This document shows, piece after piece, positions 18,435 to 26,947 of a DNA stretch of 64,000 bases. A program made the translations under genes and the position numbers. Source of the DNA: Pseudoalteromonas sp. XI10 (GTDB lineage: Bacteria > Pseudomonadota > Gammaproteobacteria > Enterobacterales > Alteromonadaceae); NCBI RefSeq assembly GCF_001469895.1, contig NZ_LOPY01000021.1, forward strand, positions 62,001 to 126,000. Direction: 5' to 3'. Below the pieces are notes generated by a model. The model had not been told where the DNA came from, ran no database searches, and worked only from the letters and a program-made list of their open reading frames with translations. How positions within the stretch are numbered: the stretch's first letter is position 1; each line of letters begins with the position of its first letter.

Positions 18435-18613
18435 CGTAATCCTGTTTGTTTTTAATTAACTATGGTTGTTTTCGCTAGTTTTGCCAGCAGTTAGGTAGTG
18501 AATGCAATTAAAATACGAATTTAGTCAGAAAAATGACAACAAGGCATGGTGTTTAGTAAAAGTACTTAAGACAAAATGAGTGGGAAAATCATCGTTTTTT
18601 TCTTAAAAATCGC

Positions 18614-18641
18614 TTGCGTAGTGCTTAGGTAGGTATATACT
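18614..18641 (+). promoter_or_regulatory. Sigma70-type promoter of arfA
   Basis: TTGCGT at 18614-18619 and TATACT at 18636-18641 are spaced 16 bases apart, about 27 bases ahead of the arfA start. AGGAG at 18657-18661 lies 6 bases before the ATG. Confidence 0.6.
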
Positions 18642-18667
18642 CGCAACACTTTAAATAGGAGCAAAAA

Positions 18668-18859
18668 ATGAGCAAAAAGAAACAACGTACACAAGGCCAA
18701 GTTGATACTGGTCGTGGTGTAATTAACGATAATGTGTACGCCGCAATGGTTACATCTAAGCTGTTCACCGCAAAAGTAGAGAAACCTAAAAAAGGTAAAG
18801 GTGCATATCAACGTAAGGCAAAACATGCAGGACGAGAGTCCTATTTAATCGCTGCTTAA
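18668..18859 (+). CDS. arfA: Alternative ribosome-rescue factor A
   Basis: A 63-residue basic protein. The segment NVYAAMVTSKLFTAKVEKPKK followed by GKGAYQRKAKHAGR matches ArfA of E. coli (there: A-I-E-A-L-L-x-D-P-L-F-R-x-R-V-E-K-x-K-K-G-K-G-S-Y-x-R-K). ArfA frees ribosomes stalled on mRNAs without a stop codon by recruiting release factor RF2, as a backup to tmRNA. In E. coli the arfA message is itself cut or ended in a hairpin before the stop, so the protein accumulates only when tmRNA fails. A hairpin enclosing this gene's stop codon is visible here (separate entry). A good ribosome site, promoter and downstream terminator make it a self-contained gene. Confidence 0.92.
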   Translation: MSKKKQRTQGQVDTGRGVINDNVYAAMVTSKLFTAKVEKPKKGKGAYQRKAKHAGRESYLIAA

Positions 18860-18880
18860 TTAAGTTGTGATCAAATAGGA
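18839..18880 (+). promoter_or_regulatory. Stem-loop spanning the arfA stop codon
   Basis: TCCTATTT (18839-18846) pairs with AAATAGGA (18873-18880). After one A-C mismatch, ATC (18848-18850) pairs with GAT (18869-18871), leaving an 18-base loop that contains the TAA stop (18857-18859). Cleavage within it would give a non-stop message truncated after about codon 57-60, matching the known tmRNA-linked control of arfA. The hairpin is seen in the sequence; its role is inferred from the E. coli precedent. Confidence 0.65.
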
Positions 18881-18892
18881 TTTTTGTGAAAG

Positions 18893-18918
18893 GCAAACAC
18901 TGAGTGTTTGCTTTTTTT
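18893..18918 (+). terminator. Intrinsic terminator of arfA
   Basis: GCAAACAC (18893-18900) and GTGTTTGC (18904-18911) form an 8-bp stem with a 3-base loop, then seven T residues. It lies 33 bases past the arfA stop. Confidence 0.9.
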
Positions 18919-19324
18919 ATGACTAAATTTCGTGTTAAGAATAATTTTCACTCAATTTTTATAGAAATTTTTACCTGAAAACTAATTTATTCGTTATATA
19001 CCCATAATCGATACGATAATTATTATCGTCTACCCTCCCACAAGTGCTGCTTATTTTTTTGTACAAACCAGGAGGGCCGTGCTTTCCATGGTTAAATTAT
19101 TGTTAATTATATGTTCATTTTTACTCGGTAGAATCATCCTCGTTTTTGCTTTTTGATAAAAATAATTAATTCTTTTTTAGTGCTTTTAACTAAATTGCAC
19201 ATCAAAAAGTGTGTTTATTTTACCCTTTAAAGGTAAACATAAGCTTGACGTAATAGCGCTTTGTGTTACTTTAAAGTTGGATTTGTAAAATAAATGTTAT
19301 TAAAACTTTGGGCGGAGGGAGCGA
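18919..19324 (+). promoter_or_regulatory. Regulatory region of the chitinase cluster
   Basis: A 406-base gap without ORFs, AT-rich. It holds the interrupted palindrome ACGATAAT-T-ATTATCGT (19013-19029), a 10-bp palindrome CCTTTAAAGG (about 19224-19233), and a promoter-like pair TTGACG (19245-19250) and TACTTT (19267-19272). The first chitinase gene has a GGAGG-containing site just before ATG 19325. Confidence 0.55.
19013..19029. promoter_or_regulatory. Candidate operator palindrome upstream of the chitin cluster
   Basis: Two 8-bp arms, ACGATAAT and ATTATCGT, are exact complements around a single T. A site of this size and symmetry suits a dimeric repressor or activator. It lies about 295 bases upstream of the first chitinase start. 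The regulator is not in the window. Confidence 0.5.
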
Positions 19325-22300
19325 ATGAGCTCGCATAAATTAATAAAAAATGCCTTTAAACTGAGTGCGCTGTCACTAGGTTTATACGGCTTTACAGCAC
19401 AGGCTGCGATTGATTGCAGCAACTTAGAAGTGTGGCAACAAGGGCAAACACATGTTGGTGGTGATCAGGTTCAGGCGCAAGGTAGCGCTTATGAAGCCAA
19501 GTGGTGGACGCAAACCAACCCTGTGGAGACTTCTGGTGTCGATCAAGAGTGGCGTTTATTGGGTGTCTGTGACAGCGTTGTCAATGAAAATCAAGCTCCT
19601 CAAATTAGCAGCTTAACACCCGCAGAGGGTTCTTTATTTGCCAGCAGTGACAGCGTTGTCATAAGCGCTGTCGCTACTGATCCTGATGGTAGCGTGGCAA
19701 GTGTTGAGTTTTTTGTTGATGGTACATCGCTGGGTGTTGTGACAAGCACACCTTACTCAGCGAACTGGCAAGCAACGCAAGGCAGCCATGTGATCAGTGC
19801 GGTCGCAACGGATGATTTAGGGCTAACCTCTACAGCGGTTGCACATTCAGTAAGCGTGTCTGATGACGTTGAGCCGGTTAACAAAGCACCAGTGGCAAGC
19901 ATTGAATTTAGCTCACTGCCATCACAAGTAACGGTGGGTGACAGTGTGGTGTTTGCGCTTTCTGGCACTGATAGCGATGGCCAAGTGACTGCGTTATCGT
20001 TAACTGAAAACAGCACTGAAGTTCATCAAGCAAGTGCTGCTTCTTCAAGTTACACTTGGCAGGCTCCAGCACTTGGGCAATTTTCATTTACCTTAACGGT
20101 GACCGATAACGAAGGCGCGACGGATACACAAAGCAAAGTTGTTAATGTTGTTGAAGCAACAGAACCAGGTACAGATTGTAAACCACAAGGCTTATACCAA
20201 ACACCGGGTGTGAATACCCCATACTGTAGCGTGTATGATGAAAATGGCCGCGAGAAAATGGGCGCCGATCATCCACGCCGAGTTATTGGTTATTTTACGA
20301 GTTGGCGAAATGGCGCCAATGGTCAGCCAAGCTACTTAGTTAACGATATTCCTTGGGACAAGATCACCCATATTAACTATGCCTTTGCGCATGTTGATGG
20401 CAATAACAAGGTCTCGATTGGTGATCCAAATGCAGCTGGCAACCCAGCGACAAACATGACTTGGCCGGGCGTTACAGGCGCTGAAATGGATCCAAGTTTT
20501 AGTTACACAGGTCACTTTAACTTACTCAATAAATTCAAAAAACAACACCCAGATGTAAAAACCTTAATCTCTGTAGGTGGTTGGGCTGAAACCGGTGGTT
20601 ATTTTGGTGAAGACGGTACTCGCGTAAATAGCGGTGGTTTCTACACGATGACAACCAATGCCGATGGCTCTGTGAACCAAGCGGGAATTGATGCCTTTGC
20701 GAAAAGTGCCGTTGAGTTTATTGAAACTTACGGTTTTGATGGTGTCGATATTGATTACGAATACCCATCGTCAATGAATGACTCAGGCCACCCTGATGAT
20801 TTTCCTATCTCTAATGCTCGTCGCGCAGGTCTTAACGCCTCGTATCGTGTATTGATGCAAAAACTACGTGAAGAACTTGATATTGCAGGTGAAAAGGCAG
20901 GTAAGCATTACTTATTAACGATTGCTTCGCCATCTTCAGGTTACTTATTACGTGGCATGGAAACATTCCAAAGCGTGAAGTATCTCGATTACGTTAACAT
21001 TATGTCTTATGACTTACATGGTGCATGGAATTCACATGTAGGCCACAACGCAGCCTTGTTTGATACCGGTCTTGATTCTGAATTAGCGCAATGGGGCGTT
21101 TATACCACCGCTGAGTTTGAAGGTATTGGCTACTTAAATACGGATTGGGCTGTACGTTACTTCCGCGGCGCGGTCTCTGCAGGTCGAATCAATATTGGTA
21201 TTCCATATTACACTCGTGGCTTTAAAGATGTGTCGGGTGGTACTAATGGTTTATGGGGCCAAGCAGCGCTGCCAGATCAATCAAAATGTGCTAAAGGGAC
21301 TGGCGTTGGTGAGAAAAACCAATGCGGTAATGGCGCACTTGGCATAGATAACCTATGGCACGATAAGAACGATGTTGGTGAAGAAATGCCAGCAGGTTCG
21401 AACCCATTATGGCATGCGAAAAATCTCGAAAATGGCATTAACCCTTCTTACCTTGAAATCTATGGCCTAACGCCAGAAACCGATGCAGATGATGTATTAA
21501 CGGGTACTTATACACGTTTCTACGATGATGTAGCAGTTGCTCCATGGCTTTGGAATGCAGAGAAAAAGGTTTTCTTATCAATTGAAGATGAGCAATCAAT
21601 GGCAACGAAAGTTGATTATGTTATCAACAACGGCCTTGGTGGCATCATGTTCTGGGAGCTTGCCGGTGACTATGATTATGACTCAGCGAAAGGTGAGTAC
21701 TTCATGGGCTCAAGCTTAACCACACTTGCTTACGATAAATTTAACCAAAGTGGTGTGGCTTACAACACTCATCAAGGCAATGTCGATTTCACCCTGCCAA
21801 GCGAAGCTGTTGACGTAAGCTTTACTGTGAAAGATTTCCCGATTGGTGATGATAACTATCCAATTTCACCTACATTCGCATTCACCAATAACTCAGATAT
21901 CGACTTAAGCGGCGCGAAAATCAGCTTTGATGTGCCCGTTTCTACCTCTGCAATTTTTAAATCGAATTGGAATGCGCAAGAGAAACTCGGCATGGCTGTA
22001 GAAGCGAATGGCTCTAATGCCGCTGGCGATAATATCGGTGGCTTTGAAAATGAGTTCCATCGATTTTCAATCACCTTAGTGAATGAGTGGGGTGGTATCG
22101 AAAAGTCATTTAACACTGGTGAAACCGTTGAGGCGCAAGTTATGTACTACATGCCAATTACGGGCCCATCTAACTTCACTATTGAGAAAAATGGCAAAAC
22201 CTACGCCTTTAAATTCGAATACCCAATGCTACCAGATGGCACAGCTGGCAGTGGTGATACTGGCGGTGGTGATACTGGCGGTGGCACCGGTGGTGATACG

Positions 22301-22504
22301 GGTGGCGAGGAAAACTGTAACGGTGTTGATGTAGCAAGCATCCCTGTATATCCAAACTGGCCGCAAACTGACTGGGCTGGTAACCCAAGCCATGCTGTTG
22401 GCGGCGACCTAATGAATCACAACAATGTGATTTACGAAGCAAAGTGGTGGACGAGCACAGAGCCAGGCACATCTGCTGACTGGACGGTGAGTTGCACGCT
22501 TTAA
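19325..22504 (+). CDS. Secreted multidomain GH18 chitinase (ChiC-like, first gene of the cluster)
   Basis: A 1059-residue endochitinase-type protein. Order: signal peptide (1-27); CBM5/12 chitin-binding module (~28-82, motif YEAKWWTQ); an Ig-like module (~95-188); a PKD-like module (~190-278); GH18 catalytic domain (~318-790) with DGVDIDYEYP, predicted acid Glu479, preceded by SVGGW; a chitinase C-terminal domain (~815-978); a Gly/Asp/Thr linker; and a second CBM5/12 (~1005-1059, again YEAKWWT). GH18 enzymes hydrolyse chitin with retention through substrate assistance. In Pseudoalteromonas a GH18-LPMO-GH18 cluster of this form is widespread. It is first in the operon, 52 bases before the LPMO with a hairpin between them. 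The common label ChiC is not certain from sequence alone. Confidence 0.93.
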   Translation: MSSHKLIKNAFKLSALSLGLYGFTAQAAIDCSNLEVWQQGQTHVGGDQVQAQGSAYEAKWWTQTNPVETSGVDQEWRLLGVCDSVVNENQAPQISSLTPAEGSLFASSDSVVISAVATDPDGSVASVEFFVDGTSLGVVTSTPYSANWQATQGSHVISAVATDDLGLTSTAVAHSVSVSDDVEPVNKAPVASIEFSSLPSQVTVGDSVVFALSGTDSDGQVTALSLTENSTEVHQASAASSSYTWQAPALGQFSFTLTVTDNEGATDTQSKVVNVVEATEPGTDCKPQGLYQTPGVNTPYCSVYDENGREKMGADHPRRVIGYFTSWRNGANGQPSYLVNDIPWDKITHINYAFAHVDGNNKVSIGDPNAAGNPATNMTWPGVTGAEMDPSFSYTGHFNLLNKFKKQHPDVKTLISVGGWAETGGYFGEDGTRVNSGGFYTMTTNADGSVNQAGIDAFAKSAVEFIETYGFDGVDIDYEYPSSMNDSGHPDDFPISNARRAGLNASYRVLMQKLREELDIAGEKAGKHYLLTIASPSSGYLLRGMETFQSVKYLDYVNIMSYDLHGAWNSHVGHNAALFDTGLDSELAQWGVYTTAEFEGIGYLNTDWAVRYFRGAVSAGRINIGIPYYTRGFKDVSGGTNGLWGQAALPDQSKCAKGTGVGEKNQCGNGALGIDNLWHDKNDVGEEMPAGSNPLWHAKNLENGINPSYLEIYGLTPETDADDVLTGTYTRFYDDVAVAPWLWNAEKKVFLSIEDEQSMATKVDYVINNGLGGIMFWELAGDYDYDSAKGEYFMGSSLTTLAYDKFNQSGVAYNTHQGNVDFTLPSEAVDVSFTVKDFPIGDDNYPISPTFAFTNNSDIDLSGAKISFDVPVSTSAIFKSNWNAQEKLGMAVEANGSNAAGDNIGGFENEFHRFSITLVNEWGGIEKSFNTGETVEAQVMYYMPITGPSNFTIEKNGKTYAFKFEYPMLPDGTAGSGDTGGGDTGGGTGGDTGGEENCNGVDVASIPVYPNWPQTDWAGNPSHAVGGDLMNHNNVIYEAKWWTSTEPGTSADWTVSCTL

Positions 22505-22512
22505 CCAACTAA

Positions 22513-22535
22513 GCGGAGCAAGGACTTTGCTCCGC
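22513..22535 (+). promoter_or_regulatory. Intercistronic hairpin between chitinase and LPMO genes
   Basis: GCGGAGCAA (22513-22521) and TTGCTCCGC (22527-22535) form a perfect 9-bp GC-rich stem with a 5-base loop, 9 bases after the chitinase stop and 22 bases before the LPMO start. No T run follows (ATTTCT), so it is more likely a partial terminator, processing site or 3'-end stabiliser than a full terminator. Confidence 0.65.
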
Positions 22536-22556
22536 ATTTCTACAGCGAGAACAACA

Positions 22557-24164
22557 ATGAAAGTAATGAAATCAAAGGCATTGTCTTTATCGGCAGTGGC
22601 AACCAGCATGCTGCTTGCCTGTGCATCAAGCCATGTGAATGCCCACGGGTTCTTAGAAAGCCCAAAGGCACGCCAAGCATTTTGTAATGCCGATGGCGGT
22701 TACTGGTGGCCTGCAGATGGCACGGGGATCCCTAACCTTGCTTGTCGTGCAGCGTTTGTTGAAGCAGGGCATGTACAGTTTGTGCAAGACATTGAATTTT
22801 CGGCTAATACCATTGATTACACAAACCTAGAGGCTGTAAAGCAAAGTGTACCTGATGGCCGATTATGTGCAGCAGGCGACCCAGAAAAACGCGGTATGGA
22901 TTTACCTTCAGCGCATTGGCAACGCAGTGAGGTTATCCCTAATGCAAATGGCGATATTTTAGTGCGCTTTTTAGCGAGTACACCGCATAACCCAAGTTTT
23001 TGGCAGTTTTATTTAACAAAACCGGGCTTTGATAGTGCGACTCAAGTGCTTACTTGGGATGACCTAGAGCTTATTGAAGAGTACGGCAATCTTGATTTTA
23101 GCATTGACGCTAACAACGACCGTTACTATGAAATGAGCGTGTCGATTCCACAAGGGCGCAGTGGCGATGCCATTTTATACACGCGTTGGCAACGAGATGA
23201 TGCCGGTGGCGAAGGCTTCTACAACTGTAGCGATATCAATATCGTTGGCGATGCGACCCCGACAGAGCCAAGCGATTGGACAGCAATCAGCTACTTTGTT
23301 CGTCAAGGACAAGACGCTGAGGTTGGCGGTAGTGTGTCAGCTCGGTTATTTGATGAAAATGGCCAAGAGTTACTTACTCAACAAATGCAGATCACAGCTG
23401 ATAATCAAGCTAATTGGCAGGCTGAATTTGCAGCGCTGTTAAACCTTAATTACGCGCACTTAGTTAATATTGGCGTGCAAAATAGCGCTGGAGATATTGC
23501 CTTTGATGCTTCTGATTTGTTGATTAATCAGGTCTTCACAACGAATGCAAACTACAGCTTTGCACTAAGCGTACAAGCGGCTCCTGACAATACCGCGCCG
23601 ATAATTCATCAACCAGATGATCTTCAAGTCGAAGAAGAGAGCAGCACAGCGATACACCTGCACGCCTTTGATGATCAGCAAAGTACCTTAACTTATAGCT
23701 GGGATGTACCTGCACCACTGAGCTTTACGGGGAATGATGCCAACATCACGCTAAACGCCCCTGCTGTGGATGCTGATGCAAGTTACACCGTAAGTGTATC
23801 TGTGTCAGATGGCGAGCTCACAAGCCAAGTAAGTTTTACCGTGACTGTGCTTAATAGCAATGTGGTCGACCCTGATCCAGTTGATCCGAGCGTACCTGCT
23901 TGGAATAGCACAAGCCAATATAACACGGGCGATAAAGTGAGTTTTAACGGCGGAGTTTACAGTGCGAAATGGTGGAACCAAGGCGCACAACCAGACAGTA
24001 GTGATGCATGGCAGCTTGAGTCTGGCAGTGCATCAATCGAATGGAACAGCGGCAAAGCCTATCAAGGCGGCGACGAAGTAACCTATCAAGGACAGCGCTA
24101 TCGAGCGCAGTGGTGGACCCAAGGAGATGTACCGGGTGCCAGCCAAGTATGGACAGAAATCTAA
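22557..24164 (+). CDS. Secreted AA10 lytic chitin monooxygenase with GbpA-like and CBM5/12 modules
   Basis: A 535-residue protein starting at ATG 22557; the frame is open upstream from TTG 22527, but that codon sits in the hairpin. The signal peptide ends at NA/HGFLES, so His30 becomes the mature N-terminus, and with His120 (SAHW) forms the copper histidine brace of AA10 LPMOs. These enzymes cut crystalline chitin oxidatively. Order: AA10 (30-~235); a GbpA-like domain (~245-345); an Ig/cadherin-like module (~350-445); and two CBM5/12 modules (~455-495 and ~500-535; SAKWWNQG and RAQWWTQG). A Cys22 in LLAC resembles a lipobox, but cleavage there would bury the essential histidine. It is the middle gene of the chitin cluster. 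Confidence 0.93.
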   Translation: MKVMKSKALSLSAVATSMLLACASSHVNAHGFLESPKARQAFCNADGGYWWPADGTGIPNLACRAAFVEAGHVQFVQDIEFSANTIDYTNLEAVKQSVPDGRLCAAGDPEKRGMDLPSAHWQRSEVIPNANGDILVRFLASTPHNPSFWQFYLTKPGFDSATQVLTWDDLELIEEYGNLDFSIDANNDRYYEMSVSIPQGRSGDAILYTRWQRDDAGGEGFYNCSDINIVGDATPTEPSDWTAISYFVRQGQDAEVGGSVSARLFDENGQELLTQQMQITADNQANWQAEFAALLNLNYAHLVNIGVQNSAGDIAFDASDLLINQVFTTNANYSFALSVQAAPDNTAPIIHQPDDLQVEEESSTAIHLHAFDDQQSTLTYSWDVPAPLSFTGNDANITLNAPAVDADASYTVSVSVSDGELTSQVSFTVTVLNSNVVDPDPVDPSVPAWNSTSQYNTGDKVSFNGGVYSAKWWNQGAQPDSSDAWQLESGSASIEWNSGKAYQGGDEVTYQGQRYRAQWWTQGDVPGASQVWTEI

Positions 24165-24229
24165 AGTTTTGTAGTTCAAACTTTATCAATAACAGCGTAA
24201 CGCTATATAAAAACAGATAAGAGAGAATC

Positions 24230-26863
24230 ATGAATATAAAACAATTAAGCGCAGCCATTGGTGTTGCACTCTTTGCAAGTGCAGCGAATGCGGCACCATC
24301 AACACCGACCATTATTTGGGAACCACAAGAGTACTCATTTGTTAAGGTTGACCTTGAAGGCACTGGTTCATATAAGAGCTTGGTGAACCGCGTTGATGAA
24401 GTCACTATCAGCATTGAATGGAACGCATGGAGTGGGGATGGCGGCGACAGCTACAAAGTGTATTTCGATGATATGTTAGTTAATGAAGGCTCGCTGGCAG
24501 CAGGCACTAAAAGTGGTGTTATTAGCTTCCCGTATGATAAAGCGGGTCGTCATACATTATATGTAGAACTATGTGAAGGCGGTACCACCTGTGCGCGCAG
24601 TGAAGGTAAGCCAATTGTTATTGCCGATACAGATGGCGGCCACTTAGCGCCATTGCCGATGGATTATGATCCAAATAACCAAGATATTGGCACTAAAGAT
24701 GGCCTTGTAACCGGTGCCTACTTTGTTGAATGGGGTATTTATGGTCGCGATTTCGACGTAACCAATATACCAGCGCAAAACCTAAGTCATATCTTGTATG
24801 GGTTTATTCCAATTTGTGGACCTAATGATTCATTAACAGGCGGTCCTAAAAACGCGCTAAATACTGCCTGTGCGGGTTCGCAAGACTTTGAAGTGGTGAT
24901 CCACGACCCATGGGCTGCGATTCAAAAAGCGCTACCAGGTGTTGATAGTAATGATCCAATTCGTGGTACGTATTCGCAGTTAATGGCGTTAAAGCAGCGC
25001 TATCCTGATTTGAAAATTTTACCATCGGTGGGTGGTTGGACTTTATCAGACCCATTTGCTTACTTTACCGATAAAGCAAACCGCGACACATTTGTGGCAT
25101 CAATGGAAGAGTTTTTAAGAACGTGGAAATTCTACGACGGTGTTGATATTGACTGGGAATACCCAGGTGGTCAGGGTGCTAATCCAAACTTAGGTGACCC
25201 AGTTGCAGATGGCCCAGCGTATGTTGCGTTAATGCAAGAGCTGCGCGCGATGCTCGATAAGCTTGAAGCCGAGACAGGTCGTAAGTATGAGTTAACATCA
25301 GCGATTGGCGCAGGTTACGACAAAATTGAAGATGTCGACTACTCACAAGCTCAACAATATATGGATTACATTTTCTTAATGAGCTACGACTACTATGGTG
25401 CATGGAGCAATGTGACAGGCCATCAGGCTGCGCTTTATTGTTCATCGCATTTCCGCGTTGGTCAGTGTGATGGCACGGGTGTTGATGAAGAAGGCGTTCC
25501 ATATAAAGGCCCTGCTTATACAACTGATAATGCAGTGCAAAATCTACTTGCGCAAAACGTACCATCGAAGAAAATCGTGGTAGGTGCAGCTATGTATGGC
25601 CGTGGCTGGGAAGGTGTTTATCCAGAAAACGCGACTATCGCTGATAACCCTATGACAGCACCAGGCAATGGCAAACTTAAAGGCACTACAGCGCAAGGTG
25701 TATGGGAAGACGGTGTTATTGATTACAAAGGCATCAAAACCTACATGTTGGGCGCTGCAGAAAATGGCATCAATGGGTTTGAAACAGGTTATGATGAACA
25801 AGCTGAAGCCGCTTATGTATGGAACCGTAGCAACGGTAAATTAATTACATACGATAACCGTCGTTCAGTTTTAGCAAAAGGTGCTTATGTTAATCAATAT
25901 AATCTAGGCGGCCTGTTTGCATGGGAAATTGACGCTGATAATGGCGATATTCTTAATGCAATGCATGAGGGGTTGGGTGGTACAGTCACTGAGCCTAGCA
26001 ATAGAGCGCCGGTTCTATCTGTATCAAGTACCGTATCTGTGAATGCGGGCGAAAGTGTATCTGTGACTGCATCAGCAACTGATGCTGATAACGATCCACT
26101 AAGCTTTAGCTGGACAGCTGACAGCGCGTTAACAGTAACCGGTGAGAATTCAAATACCCTTGCTATTACAGCACCATCAGTGACTGCTGATACGCAATAC
26201 ACGGTTGCAGTAAGTGTCAGCGATGGCGAGGCAAGTGTAAGCCGTAACGTTACAGTGAATGTTATAGCACCAACTACAGGTGAGAACCAAGCACCAGTCG
26301 TTGCGGCAATTGCTGATAAAACAGTGGCAGAAGACGCGAGTGTGGACGTGGCTGTTTCGGCATCTGATGCTGATGGCGATGCGCTTTCATACAGCTGGAC
26401 AGTGCCAGCAGGCTTAACGTTAGTAGGCTCTGGTGCTGATGTGAGTTTACAAGCGGGCAGCGTTGATGCAGATACAAGTTATGTTGTGTCGGTTTCAGTA
26501 AGCGATGGTCAAACAGCAACAGCAGTGAGCTTTAATGTCACCGTGACAGATTCTGGTACAACAACTCCGCCAGATGGTGAAACCACATGGGATGCAGCAG
26601 CTACTTATGTTGGTGGTGATACGGTGATTTATAACGGCGTAGAATACACTGCTAAGTGGTGGACACAAGGTGAGCGCCCTGATTTAGGCGGCCCATGGGA
26701 AGCAAGTTCACAACCAACCGACGGTAATGGTGATGTTGTATGGCAAGCTGCGGGTATCTATAACGGTGGCGACCAAGTTACTCACCAAGGTAATAAATAC
26801 GAAGCGAAATGGTGGACTCAAGGAGACGAGCCAGGTGTCGCGGATGTATGGAAAGCACTTTAA
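24230..26863 (+). CDS. chiA: Secreted chitinase A (GH18) with two CBM5/12 modules
   Basis: An 877-residue protein. Signal peptide (1-23, ending NAAPS); the ChiA-type N-terminal Fn3-like domain (~25-130, IIWEPQEYSFVKVD); GH18 barrel (~155-575) with SVGGWTLSDPF, catalytic DGVDIDWEYPGG (Glu310, matching Glu315 of Serratia ChiA in position) and the insertion domain before LFAWEIDADNGD; two Ig/PKD-like modules (~590-680, ~685-775); and two CBM5/12 modules (~783-825, ~835-877; TAKWWTQG, EAKWWTQG). ChiA is a processive exo-acting chitinase releasing chitobiose. AAGAGAG precedes the ATG, and it follows the LPMO by 65 bases. A terminator follows, so it ends the operon. Confidence 0.95.
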   Translation: MNIKQLSAAIGVALFASAANAAPSTPTIIWEPQEYSFVKVDLEGTGSYKSLVNRVDEVTISIEWNAWSGDGGDSYKVYFDDMLVNEGSLAAGTKSGVISFPYDKAGRHTLYVELCEGGTTCARSEGKPIVIADTDGGHLAPLPMDYDPNNQDIGTKDGLVTGAYFVEWGIYGRDFDVTNIPAQNLSHILYGFIPICGPNDSLTGGPKNALNTACAGSQDFEVVIHDPWAAIQKALPGVDSNDPIRGTYSQLMALKQRYPDLKILPSVGGWTLSDPFAYFTDKANRDTFVASMEEFLRTWKFYDGVDIDWEYPGGQGANPNLGDPVADGPAYVALMQELRAMLDKLEAETGRKYELTSAIGAGYDKIEDVDYSQAQQYMDYIFLMSYDYYGAWSNVTGHQAALYCSSHFRVGQCDGTGVDEEGVPYKGPAYTTDNAVQNLLAQNVPSKKIVVGAAMYGRGWEGVYPENATIADNPMTAPGNGKLKGTTAQGVWEDGVIDYKGIKTYMLGAAENGINGFETGYDEQAEAAYVWNRSNGKLITYDNRRSVLAKGAYVNQYNLGGLFAWEIDADNGDILNAMHEGLGGTVTEPSNRAPVLSVSSTVSVNAGESVSVTASATDADNDPLSFSWTADSALTVTGENSNTLAITAPSVTADTQYTVAVSVSDGEASVSRNVTVNVIAPTTGENQAPVVAAIADKTVAEDASVDVAVSASDADGDALSYSWTVPAGLTLVGSGADVSLQAGSVDADTSYVVSVSVSDGQTATAVSFNVTVTDSGTTTPPDGETTWDAAATYVGGDTVIYNGVEYTAKWWTQGERPDLGGPWEASSQPTDGNGDVVWQAAGIYNGGDQVTHQGNKYEAKWWTQGDEPGVADVWKAL

Positions 26864-26911
26864 GTGTAATAACCACATTTAATGCCCATCATTAAAATGT
26901 GATTTCCCTTC

Positions 26912-26936
26912 AAAGCAGCCGTATGGCTGCTTTTTT
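26912..26936 (+). terminator. Intrinsic terminator of the chitin cluster
   Basis: AAAGCAGCC (26912-26920) pairs with GGCTGCTTT (26925-26933) around GTAT, followed by further T residues. It lies 48 bases after the chiA stop and defines the end of the three-gene unit. Confidence 0.92.
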
Positions 26937-26947
26937 GTGGGGGGAAG

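Noticed and set aside
24165..24229. Second terminator between LPMO and chiA
   Set aside because: The only inverted repeat (AGCGT-AACGCT) is very short and has no T tract.
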